Part shown: positions 7,677-15,549 of the stretch, one piece after another
Layout of the letters: each line of letters opens with the position of its first letter
Position numbering within the stretch: position 1 is the first letter of the stretch
Assembly: GCF_047200635.1 (NCBI RefSeq)
Contig: NZ_JBJZOI010000008.1
Coordinates: forward strand, 62,001 to 126,000
From: Saccharopolyspora_C sp047200635
GTDB taxonomy: Bacteria; Actinomycetota; Actinomycetes; Mycobacteriales; Pseudonocardiaceae
Reading direction: 5' to 3'
Length of the DNA: 64,000 bases
The notes under the pieces: model-generated
What the model saw: the letters and a program-made list of their open reading frames with translations, nothing else
What the model was told of the DNA's origin: nothing
Database searches by the model: none
Made by a program: the position numbers and the translations under genes

Positions 7677-9287
7677 TCAGCCCGTCCGCTCCAGAACTTC
7701 CGCTGACGGCTCCGGCGCACCCCGCAGCCTGTTCAGGCCCAGCGGGTCGAAGCGCAGCAGCGACAGCCCCGCGAGCACCGCGGCCCCGATTCCCACGGCC
7801 ACGAACGGCCAGTTGTACATCGCCTGCTCGCCGTCCGGGTAGTAGGCCAGCACCAGCGCCACCGAGGACCCGACCACCCAGGCCAGGGCTCGCGGCGTCC
7901 AGCGCAGCGCGCAGCCGAAGGCCAGGCCCCACGTCAGGTACCAGGGCAGCACCACCGGGGACAGCAGCGCGGCCGCCAGCAGCCCGATCGCGGCGCGCCG
8001 CACCGCGATCGTCCCGCCCTCCTGCGCGAGCCACCACTGCCGGAGCAGCACCGCCGCCAGCGCCAGCGAACCGAGGGTGCGGCCCACCTCCACGAACGGG
8101 CCGCGGTCGACGTCGGCGAACAGCGACACCAGGCTGTGCACGGCCTGGCCGACGCCGGTCGGCGCGGACAGGTAGTTGACGATCATCCCGGGCGCGGAGA
8201 GCGCGGGCAGCCAGCCGAAGCCGACCTTCGCCAGCGCCATGCAGGCGGCGAAGGTCGGTACGAAGACCGCCACCGAGGCGGTGCCCGCCCGCAGCAGCCG
8301 CTGCCAGCGGTTGCCCGGCAGCCGGGCCGCCCAGATCCACACGAGGAACGGCAGCGCCACCCCGGCGGTCGCCTTGATCGCCATCGCCAGCGTCACCAGC
8401 GCGATCCCGCCCGCGTGCTTGCCGCGCAGCACCAGCAGGGTGCCCATCGCGAGCAGGCCGATCATGAGCATGTCGTTGTGCGGTCCGCCGATGAGGTGGA
8501 CCACGGTCATCGGGCTGGCCGCGGTGAGCCACAGCGCCACCGGCAACCGGCCCCCGAGTTCCCGCACCAGACCCGGCAATGCGAAGATCAACATGACCAG
8601 CCCGCAGAGCAGCACCAGGCGCATCACGATGACACTCGAGATCATGCCGTCGCCGGCGAGCAGGATCACGCCCTTGGCGATCCCCATGAACAGCGGTCCG
8701 TACGGCGCGGGCGTGGTCTGCCAGGTCGGGTGCACGTTGTCCGGGATCGGCCCGGTGAGCGTGGAGGGCCCCACCGCGTAGGGATCGATCCCGTGCAGCG
8801 CGAGCAGGCCCTGGCCGAGATAGCTGTAGACGTCCCGGGTGAACAGCGGCGGAGCGATCAGCATCGGCCCGACCCACGCGGCCGTGGCCGCCAGCACCCC
8901 GCGCGAGTCGACCAGTCCCGCCAGCACGCCCCGCCCCAGCCGGACCCACGCCCAGACCAGGACGCCGAAACCGGTGTAGAGCACCGCGAGCGCGAGGTCC
9001 CGGCCGTGGCCGTAGCGCATCGCCGACAGCGGCCCCGAGCCGAGGATCGGATCGTGCACCAGCACTCCGGCACCGCCGAACGAGCCGGCGAGCAGCAGCA
9101 GCGAACCGATCGCACCCAGCGCGACCGTGCGCAGCGGCAAGCGGAGTCGCGGGGTGCCGGGGTCGCGCCCCGCACCGGATCGGCGATCGGGACTCGTGGT
9201 GGTGTCGGCGGCACCGCGACGGGCCTGCTCGGCGTCGTCCGCGGCGCCCAGCTCGGTGGGCGGACTCGGGGGCATCGTGCGCCCCAT
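7677..9287 (-). CDS. mptA: Polyprenol-phosphomannose-dependent alpha-1,6-mannosyltransferase
   Basis: A 536-residue polytopic membrane protein with about a dozen hydrophobic helices. An early extracytoplasmic loop carries an acidic motif (LFTRDVYSYLGQG), as in GT-C glycosyltransferases, followed by HPTWQTTPAPYGPL. Homologues add alpha-1,6 mannose units to the lipomannan/lipoarabinomannan core outside the membrane. The call as MptA (Rv2174 type) rather than MptB rests mainly on its position beside pknL and the Rv2175c homologue. ATG 9287 (MGRTMPPSP) is preferred; a GTG at 9323 lies inside a hairpin terminator and is unlikely. Confidence 0.82.
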   Translation of the reverse strand: MGRTMPPSPPTELGAADDAEQARRGAADTTTSPDRRSGAGRDPGTPRLRLPLRTVALGAIGSLLLLAGSFGGAGVLVHDPILGSGPLSAMRYGHGRDLALAVLYTGFGVLVWAWVRLGRGVLAGLVDSRGVLAATAAWVGPMLIAPPLFTRDVYSYLGQGLLALHGIDPYAVGPSTLTGPIPDNVHPTWQTTPAPYGPLFMGIAKGVILLAGDGMISSVIVMRLVLLCGLVMLIFALPGLVRELGGRLPVALWLTAASPMTVVHLIGGPHNDMLMIGLLAMGTLLVLRGKHAGGIALVTLAMAIKATAGVALPFLVWIWAARLPGNRWQRLLRAGTASVAVFVPTFAACMALAKVGFGWLPALSAPGMIVNYLSAPTGVGQAVHSLVSLFADVDRGPFVEVGRTLGSLALAAVLLRQWWLAQEGGTIAVRRAAIGLLAAALLSPVVLPWYLTWGLAFGCALRWTPRALAWVVGSSVALVLAYYPDGEQAMYNWPFVAVGIGAAVLAGLSLLRFDPLGLNRLRGAPEPSAEVLERTG

Positions 9288-9322
9288 GTTTCCACACGGC
9301 GATCGACATCCGGTCGAGACCA

Positions 9323-9355
9323 CTCCCGAATGATCCGTTGAAGATCATTCGGGAG
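9323..9355 (-). terminator. Terminator between pknL and mptA genes
   Basis: Perfect 13-bp stem CTCCCGAATGATC / GATCATTCGGGAG with a 7-nt loop. On the minus strand it lies 26 nt after the pknL stop and 35 nt before the preferred mptA start. Confidence 0.75.
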
Positions 9356-9381
9356 CGGGTCCGCTCCGGTTCAGCGCCAGG

Positions 9382-11391
9382 TCAGAGCGCGGTGACCCCG
9401 ACCTTCGAGCCCGGTTCGACCTTGCTGCCCGCCAGCGGCAGCTGGCCCAGGATCAGCGCGTCCGGCCGCTGGAAGAACGAGTGCACCTCCAGCTCGAGGC
9501 CCAGCGCGGCGAGCTCCTGCTCGGCCTCCCGCGCGCTCTTGCCGTTGAGGTCCGGCACCGTCACGGCGTTCGACAGCACCACGCCCACGCGCGGCTTGCC
9601 GGAGAGCTTCACCACCGTGCCCGAGGCGGGATCCGTGGTGATGACGTGATCGGCCTCGACGTTCGAGTCGAACTGCCTGCCCGCCTCGTACGGCTCGAAT
9701 CCGGCGGCGCTGAGCGCGGCGAACGCCTCGTCCTTGCTGGCCCCGGTGACGTCCGGCACCGGAACCGGCGGCGGGCCCTTGCTCACGACGAGCCGCACCG
9801 GGGAGCTGATCGCCAGCTCGGTGCCCGGGCCCGGGTCCACGGAGATCACCGCGCCCTCCGGGACCGTCGAGTCGTACTGGTCCGCCGAGGCGTCCCGCTC
9901 CGGTCGCAGCGAGGCGCTGCGCAAGGCCTGCTGCGCCTCGTCCACGCTGGTGCCCGCGGCGATGTCCGGCACCTTCGGCCTGCCCAGTGAGACCACCAGC
10001 TCGACCGACTGCCCGCTGAGGGTCCGCGCGCCCTGCTTCGGCGAAGAACTGATCACGGTCCCGGCGGGCACCTCGTCGTCGAGCTGCCGGTCGATCTCAG
10101 CGGTGAGGCCGGCGCCGCGCAGCACCTGCACGGCCACCTGCTCGGTCTCCCCGGTCACGCGGGGCACCTGGATGTAGCGGCCGTTGCCCATCCACCACGC
10201 GGTCCCGCCGATGAGACCCGCGATGACGAGGATCGCCACCGTCCACAGCGCGAACCGCCGCCCGTCCTTCCTGCGCTCCTGCTCGTGCAGCTCGGCGGGG
10301 GAGGGGCGCACCGCCGCGATCTCGTGGGTGGTCTCCTCCTCGGCCGGCGGGCGCGGCATCGCGCGGGTGCCCCGCGGGCCGCCGTGGTCGTAGGCCGCCG
10401 GATCCGGCAAGGAGGCCTCGGTGATGGGGGCGATCCGCTCGGTGGGCGGCCCGCCCGGGTCGGTGGAGACCAGCTCGGTGCGCTGCTCGGACACCGGGAC
10501 CGGCACCGGAACCGGGCGCACGCCCAGGTCGGCTGCGATCCGGTCCAGCTCGCGCAGGAAGGCCGCGGCGTCGTCGGGCCGTCCGGCCGGGTCCCGCCGC
10601 GTCGCGCGCAGCACGAGGTGGTCCAGCGCGGGCGGCAGCTCCGGAACCAGCTCGCTCGGCGGTGGGACCTCGGAGTTCACGTGCTGGTAGGCCACCGACA
10701 GCGCGGTGTCCCCGTTGAACGGCGGCCGCCCGGTCAGCAGTTCGTAGAGCACCACCCCGGCCGAGTACACGTCCGTGCGGGCGTCCGCGTCGCCGGTCGT
10801 CACCTGCTCCGGGGAGAGGTAGGCGACGGTGCCGAGGATGACGTTGCCGGTGGTGTTGCCCGCTGAGGCGGTCGCGCGCACCAGCCCGAAGTCGGCGACC
10901 CGCACCGACCCGTCCAGCCCGACCAGCACGTTCTCCGGTTTGATGTCGCGGTGCACCATGCCCGCGTGGTGAGCGGCGGCCAGCGCCGAGAGCATCGGCC
11001 GCAGCACGCCCACCGCCATCGGCAGCGACAGCGAGCCCTGCTCCAGCAGCACCTCGCGCAGCGTGCAGCCCTCCACGAGCTGCATCACCAGGTAGACCCG
11101 GTCCCCGTCGGCCTCCCGGTCGACGCCCTGGTCGTAGACCGCGACCACCGCCGGGTGGTGCAGCCGGGCCGCCGAGCGGGCCTCCAGCTCGAAGCGGTCC
11201 ACGAACGAGGGGTCCGCGGAGTAGTGCGCGTCCATCACCTTGAGCGCGACCGGCCGGTCCAGCCGGGTGTCCAGCCCGCGGTAGACGACCGACATGCCGC
11301 CCCGCGCGATCACCGAGTCCACCCGGTAGCGGCGCTCCAGCATGGCCCCGACGAGCTCCGATCCGCTTCCGGGTCGTGTTCCAGGAGTCAT
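9382..11391 (-). CDS. pknL: Membrane Ser/Thr protein kinase PknL with four PASTA domains
   Basis: A 669-residue transmembrane kinase. The kinase domain (about residues 22-285) has the glycine loop ARGGMSVVY, ATP-binding Lys51 (VALKVMD), catalytic HRDIKPEN near 148 and VADFGLV. A proline-rich juxtamembrane part leads to one membrane helix (about 379-401, FALWTVAILVIAGLIGG). Four PASTA repeats of about 66 residues then extend outside and may bind peptidoglycan or lipid II. M. tuberculosis PknL phosphorylates the DNA-binding protein Rv2175c, whose homologue is encoded divergently here. The mycobacterial PknL is short and lacks PASTA repeats, so this is a longer version. Start ATG 11391 gives a normal kinase N-terminus; its ribosome site is weak. 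Confidence 0.93.
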   Translation of the reverse strand: MTPGTRPGSGSELVGAMLERRYRVDSVIARGGMSVVYRGLDTRLDRPVALKVMDAHYSADPSFVDRFELEARSAARLHHPAVVAVYDQGVDREADGDRVYLVMQLVEGCTLREVLLEQGSLSLPMAVGVLRPMLSALAAAHHAGMVHRDIKPENVLVGLDGSVRVADFGLVRATASAGNTTGNVILGTVAYLSPEQVTTGDADARTDVYSAGVVLYELLTGRPPFNGDTALSVAYQHVNSEVPPPSELVPELPPALDHLVLRATRRDPAGRPDDAAAFLRELDRIAADLGVRPVPVPVPVSEQRTELVSTDPGGPPTERIAPITEASLPDPAAYDHGGPRGTRAMPRPPAEEETTHEIAAVRPSPAELHEQERRKDGRRFALWTVAILVIAGLIGGTAWWMGNGRYIQVPRVTGETEQVAVQVLRGAGLTAEIDRQLDDEVPAGTVISSSPKQGARTLSGQSVELVVSLGRPKVPDIAAGTSVDEAQQALRSASLRPERDASADQYDSTVPEGAVISVDPGPGTELAISSPVRLVVSKGPPPVPVPDVTGASKDEAFAALSAAGFEPYEAGRQFDSNVEADHVITTDPASGTVVKLSGKPRVGVVLSNAVTVPDLNGKSAREAEQELAALGLELEVHSFFQRPDALILGQLPLAGSKVEPGSKVGVTAL

Positions 11392-11557
11392 GTGTCCGTC
11401 CGCCAGCCGCAGGTGTCCGCTTCCTGCGTCGGATTGTTCCAGCATTGGGCGGGCGCATCGTCGCCCGGGCGGCGCTCCGGGGCCGCGGCCCGGCGCACTC
11501 GATGATGACCCTTCCGGGGCGCGCTGCGGTCCGGACCGCTGTGGCATCGTGTACCGG

Positions 11558-11923
11558 GTGAGTTCTATCCCAGCTGCCCCGGATGTGCTTGCTCCCGACG
11601 TGGAGATGACCCCGCTGCCCGATGTCGCCGAGCGGCTCGGGCTGGTGGTCACCCGGGTGCACCAGATGATCCGTGACGGCCACCTGCTCGCCATGCGCCG
11701 CGACGGCATCCTCGTCGTCCCGGCCGCGTTCCTCGCCGAGGGCGCGGTGGTGAAGGGGCTCGGTGGCACGATCACCCTGCTCCGCGACAACGGCTACAAC
11801 GAGGACGAGATCCTCACCTGGCTGTTCACCCCCGACGACACGCTGCCCGGCACGCCCATCGACGCCCTGCGCGGCGATCGCGGTCGCGAGGTCAAGCGGA
11901 GGGCGCAGGCGATGGGCTTCTAA
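11558..11923 (+). CDS. Rv2175c-family DNA-binding protein, likely PknL substrate
   Basis: A 121-residue protein with a winged-helix/MerR-like DNA-binding segment (LPDVAERLGLVVTRVHQMIRDGHLLAMRRDGILVVPAAFL split over about residues 20-60) and a helical C-terminal domain (DEILTWLFTPDDTLPGTPIDAL). In M. tuberculosis Rv2175c is phosphorylated by PknL in its N-terminal tail, which lowers DNA binding; the tail here also holds Ser and Thr residues. GTG 11558 has no ribosome site but is preceded by CATCGT and 7 nt, so it may be leaderless. Divergence from pknL is the same as in mycobacteria. It could regulate the intergenic region shared with pknL (inference). Confidence 0.88.
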   Translation: MSSIPAAPDVLAPDVEMTPLPDVAERLGLVVTRVHQMIRDGHLLAMRRDGILVVPAAFLAEGAVVKGLGGTITLLRDNGYNEDEILTWLFTPDDTLPGTPIDALRGDRGREVKRRAQAMGF

Positions 11924-11981
11924 ACCGCGGACCTCGGCGGCCTCGGCCGCGAGGTGGACGACGACGCACTTCGGATCCGCC

Positions 11982-12015
11982 CGGTGCCGGGCCGCGACGC
12001 AGCGGCCCGGCACCG
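11982..12015. terminator. Bidirectional terminator
   Basis: Perfect 14-bp stem CGGTGCCGGGCCGC / GCGGCCCGGCACCG with a 6-nt loop, in the 181-bp gap between two convergent genes. Confidence 0.8.
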
Positions 12016-12104
12016 TCGTGTCCGCGGGTCCCGCGAGCCGTCGCCTGCCGGGCGCCACGCCTCCGGGGGCTCGCCGGGGCGACCGCCCGTTGAGGGGAGC
12101 CCCG

Positions 12105-13565
12105 CTACCCGGTGATCCGCCGGGCGGCGAGCTTCCCGGACAGCAGCACCGGCGGCACGCCGACCCCGGGCGTCGTCCCCGAACCCGCCAGCACCGCGTT
12201 CTCCGGATTCCGCAGCAGGTTGCGCGGCCGGAACGGGCCGGTCTGGACGAAGGTGTGCGCGGCGGAGAACGGCGTCCCGGCCGCGTGGCCCTGCGCCGCC
12301 CACCCGGCGGGCGTGACCACCCGCTGCACCCGCACCGCATCGGCGAAACCGGTGAACCCGCGGGCCTCCAGCACCGCGAACAGCTCGTCCCGGTAAGCGG
12401 GCCCGATCCGCTCCCAGTCGAAGTCCGCCGCGCGCAGGTTCGGGCAGGGCGCGAGCACGTGGTGCAGCTCCGCCCCGGCTGGGGCCAGGGCGGGATCGCT
12501 CGCGGTCGGCCTGGTGACCAGCAGCGATGGATCGCTCATCAGCCGGCCGCGCTTGATGATCTCGGTGAAGGTCTCCTCCCAGGCGGAGCCGAAGGAGATG
12601 GTGTGGTGCGCGGTTCCCGGCCAGGAGCGCGTCGTGCCCGCGTGCACCACCACCGCCGAGGGAGACCAGCGCAACCGCCGCCGCCCGCCGCCCAGCAGCT
12701 CCCGCACCACCGGCAGGTCCGGGGTGAGGACCACCGCGTCCGCCGGGATCCGCTCCCCGGCGGCGTGCACCGCCACCACGCGGCCGGAGCGCTGTTCGAG
12801 CCGGTCCACCTCGGCGCCGTAGCGGAAGCGCACCCCGGCGCCTTCCGCGGCGGCGGCCAGCGCGGTGGGCAGCGCGTGCATCCCGCCGCGCGGGAACCAC
12901 ACCCCGCCGACGGTGTCCATGAACGAGATCACCGCGTACAGCGCCAGCGCCCGCCTCGGATCCAGGCCGGCGTAGAGCGCCTGGAACGAGAACACCCGCC
13001 GCACCCGCTCGTCGGAGAGGAAGCGAGCGATCGCCGGGCCCAGCCGGCCGAACCCGCCCAGCGCCACCAGCCGCGCCAGCTCGGGACCCACCAGGTCCAG
13101 CGGCGAGTCGAAGTTGGCGTCGATGAACCGGCCCATCTCCGCCCGGTGCACCTCGGTGAGCCAGTGCCGCAACCGCCGGTACCCGGCGGCCTCCGCACCC
13201 CCGGCGAAGCGGCGCACCTCCTGCTCCATCGCCTCGCCGTCGGTGTGCACGTCCAGCGCCGAACCGTCCGCGAAGCAGGCGCGGTAGGCCGGGTGCAGCG
13301 GGATCAGCTCGAGCCGTTCCGCGAGCGAGTCGCCCACCGCCGCCAGCGCCTCGTCCACCAGCTCCGGCATCGTGAGCACCGTCGGGCCGGTGTCGATCCG
13401 GTAGCCGTCGAGCTCCAGCAGCCCGGCCCGCCCGCCGGGCCGAACCTCGCGCTCCAGCACGGTGACCTCCCGGCCCGCGCCCGCCAGGTGCAGGGCGCAG
13501 GCGAGTCCCGCCAGACCCGCACCGACGATCACGACGTGCTCCGTGCGCCCCGGCACCCGGCGCAT
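12105..13565 (-). CDS. CrtI-family phytoene desaturase-like FAD oxidoreductase
   Basis: A 486-residue flavoprotein of the carotenoid desaturase/amine oxidase family. The N-terminus holds the dinucleotide-binding fold VVIVGAGLAGLACALHLAGAG followed by an acidic residue and RPGGRAG; the C-terminus has AGSGTTPGVGVPPVLLSGKLAA, the second FAD-contact motif of CrtI proteins. The expected role is desaturation or oxidation of an isoprenoid chain at the membrane. The start ATG shares one base with the idsA stop (TGATG), so the two are translationally coupled and probably act in one isoprenoid pathway. No phytoene synthase is encoded nearby, so the exact substrate is open. Confidence 0.85.
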   Translation of the reverse strand: MRRVPGRTEHVVIVGAGLAGLACALHLAGAGREVTVLEREVRPGGRAGLLELDGYRIDTGPTVLTMPELVDEALAAVGDSLAERLELIPLHPAYRACFADGSALDVHTDGEAMEQEVRRFAGGAEAAGYRRLRHWLTEVHRAEMGRFIDANFDSPLDLVGPELARLVALGGFGRLGPAIARFLSDERVRRVFSFQALYAGLDPRRALALYAVISFMDTVGGVWFPRGGMHALPTALAAAAEGAGVRFRYGAEVDRLEQRSGRVVAVHAAGERIPADAVVLTPDLPVVRELLGGGRRRLRWSPSAVVVHAGTTRSWPGTAHHTISFGSAWEETFTEIIKRGRLMSDPSLLVTRPTASDPALAPAGAELHHVLAPCPNLRAADFDWERIGPAYRDELFAVLEARGFTGFADAVRVQRVVTPAGWAAQGHAAGTPFSAAHTFVQTGPFRPRNLLRNPENAVLAGSGTTPGVGVPPVLLSGKLAARRITG

Positions 13566-14710
13566 CAGCGGGTCCGGTCCGTGAGGGCCACCGCGAGCTC
13601 GCGGAGCCGGGTCACCGCGGGCTCGGCCAGCCCGCCCTCCTCCAGCGCTCGCAGCGCCGAGGCCGTCAGGTCCGCGATCCGCCGCTCCACCGCGTCCTGC
13701 GCGCCGAGTCGCACCAGCACGGCGCGGGCCTCCTCGATCCGTTCCGGGGACACGCCGGGATCGCCGAGCACCGACCGCAGCCGCACCGCGTCCCGCTCGT
13801 CCCCCCGCTCGCGCGCCTCCCGGAGCGCTTCGGCGATGAGCAGCGTCCGCTTGCCCTCCCGCAGGTCGTCCCCGGCGGGCTTGCCGGTGATCTCGGGGTC
13901 GCCGAACACGCCGAGCAGGTCGTCGCGCAGCTGGAACGCCACGCCGATGTCGTGGCCGAAGGCCTCCAGCGCGGCCAGCCGCGCCGGGTCCGCCCCCGCG
14001 AGCTCGGCGCCGAGCTGCAGCGGCCGCGCCACCGTGTAGGAGGCGGCCTTGAGCTCCGCGACCCGCAGCGCCGCCTCCGGGGTCTCGTCCCCGCGCACCT
14101 GGCTGAACACGTCCAGGTACTGCCCGGCCAGCATCTCGGTCCGCATCGCCCGCCACGGCCGCAGTCCGCGGGCGAGCGCGTCGGGCGCCAGCCCGGCGGC
14201 GTGCAGCATGTCATCGGCCCAGGCCAGCGCCAGGTCGCCGAGCAGCACCGCCGCGCTCATCCCGAACTGGGAAGCACCGCCGGTCCAACGCTCCTCGTGG
14301 TGGGTGCGGGCGAACGCGCGGTGCACCGTCGGGTGACCGCGGCGGGTGTCGGACTCGTCGATCAGGTCGTCGTGCACCAGCGCGCACGCCTGGATCAGCT
14401 CCAGCGCGCTCGCGGCCCGCAACGCCGCCTCCGCTTCCGGGCCCTCGGCGGCGCCGCCCGCCGCGCGCCAGCCCCACCAGGCGCAGGTCGGCCGGATGCG
14501 CTTGCCGCCGCCGAGCACGAAGCGGCTCAGCTCCCGCACCGCCTCGCCGAACCCGGCGTCGAGCGCGACGCACTCGTCGAGCCGGGTCTCCAGGTGGTCG
14601 GCGAGGATGCGCTGCACCCGGCCGGGCAGGTCGGCTTCCACGGTGTCCTCGGGGGTCGTGTCCACGTCGCGGGGGAGGTTCAGCTGCGGTGAGGATTCCT
14701 TGATGGGCAC
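13565..14710 (-). CDS. idsA: Polyprenyl (geranylgeranyl-type) diphosphate synthase
   Basis: A 381-residue trans-prenyltransferase that elongates allylic diphosphates with isopentenyl diphosphate. Visible are GGGKRIRP, the first Asp-rich motif in LVHDDLIDESDTRRG, and a second motif FQLRDDLLGVFGD where the usual final Asp of DDxxD is Gly. The product is probably geranyl-geranyl or a related medium chain; chain length cannot be fixed from motifs alone. GTG 14710 follows AGGA at 8 nt. It corresponds in position to M. tuberculosis idsA2 (Rv2173). The downstream CrtI-like gene is coupled by TGATG. Confidence 0.9.
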   Translation of the reverse strand: MPIKESSPQLNLPRDVDTTPEDTVEADLPGRVQRILADHLETRLDECVALDAGFGEAVRELSRFVLGGGKRIRPTCAWWGWRAAGGAAEGPEAEAALRAASALELIQACALVHDDLIDESDTRRGHPTVHRAFARTHHEERWTGGASQFGMSAAVLLGDLALAWADDMLHAAGLAPDALARGLRPWRAMRTEMLAGQYLDVFSQVRGDETPEAALRVAELKAASYTVARPLQLGAELAGADPARLAALEAFGHDIGVAFQLRDDLLGVFGDPEITGKPAGDDLREGKRTLLIAEALREARERGDERDAVRLRSVLGDPGVSPERIEEARAVLVRLGAQDAVERRIADLTASALRALEEGGLAEPAVTRLRELAVALTDRTR

Positions 14711-14763
14711 CTTCCCATCCTGCGCGACGTCCGCGCCCGGCGACGCACAGGGGGCGCGGGGGC

Positions 14764-15429
14764 TCAGGAGCGCCCGCTGACCGAGTCCGGGAGATCCCGC
14801 TCGTGCGTGCGCTGCGCCAGGAAGCCGACGGCGAGCACGGCGGCCAGCGTGATCACCGCGAGGATCATCGTCCACAGCCAACCCGCCCCGAGCCCGGTTC
14901 CGCTGTACTGGAACGTCGCGTTGAGCTCGCTGACCTCGCCCGGTTCCGGTGCCCAGGTGACGACTCCCGAGCTCTCCTTGCCGTTGGTGGTGGTCACCTC
15001 GCCCGGGGCGGTGAGCTCCACCTGCACCGAGGAGTCGGTGTCGGCCAGCGGTGTCAGGTCCAGCATCGTGGTGAACTCCACGAGCGATCCCTTCCGCTCC
15101 AGGTTCAGGTGGTAGCGGGACTCGACGGGGCTCAGCGAGTCGCCGAGCCGCTGGAGCTCGTCGAACTCGAGATCCCGGAACGTCAGTCGCGAACCGACCC
15201 GGCCCTGCTCCGAGTACGGGGCCACCTGCACCCGCTCGGCGAGGTCGTCCGGTGGCCGCAACCGGAACGGCACCTGCCCGTCGGGGGTGTCGGTGGTGAG
15301 CAGCAGCTCGCCGGAGGCCTTGTCCTCCTCGGTGAGCGTCATCGAAGCGTCGGCGTGCAGGCATCCGCTGAGCAGTGCGCCGACCATGGCCATGAGCAGC
15401 AGCAGGACCACCCGGGAGCGGCCGCGCAT
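14764..15429 (-). CDS. lppM: LppM-family lipoprotein
   Basis: A 221-residue protein with a lipoprotein signal (LLLLMAMVGALLSGC), a beta-rich domain of about 150 residues, and a C-terminal membrane helix (WLWTMILAVITLAAVLAVGFLA) with a short basic tail. This matches Rv2171/LppM, a surface lipoprotein that in M. tuberculosis affects phagosome trafficking. The ancestral role in free-living actinomycetes is unknown. ATG 15429 is preceded by AGGTGA. It lies 53 nt upstream of idsA on the same strand and may share its transcript. Confidence 0.85.
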   Translation of the reverse strand: MRGRSRVVLLLLMAMVGALLSGCLHADASMTLTEEDKASGELLLTTDTPDGQVPFRLRPPDDLAERVQVAPYSEQGRVGSRLTFRDLEFDELQRLGDSLSPVESRYHLNLERKGSLVEFTTMLDLTPLADTDSSVQVELTAPGEVTTTNGKESSGVVTWAPEPGEVSELNATFQYSGTGLGAGWLWTMILAVITLAAVLAVGFLAQRTHERDLPDSVSGRS

Positions 15430-15549
15430 CGTGTCACCTCGCACGCCGGTGATGTTCGCAGGAGCCCTCGTTGATCGCCGAACGTCCGAGATCACCGCCG
15501 ACCACCGAAGGTGGCCGGATCCGCTTCCCAGCGCGATAACCTTCGCCAC

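Noticed and set aside
5965..9348. Very long open frame on the minus strand over the permease, dehydrogenase and mptA genes
   Set aside because: It is a GC-driven frame with Arg/Gly/Ala-rich nonsense composition; the real genes in other frames have clear family motifs.
9323..9355. Upstream GTG start for the mannosyltransferase gene at 9323
   Set aside because: It would place the start inside a perfect 13-bp terminator hairpin; ATG 9287 is more plausible.
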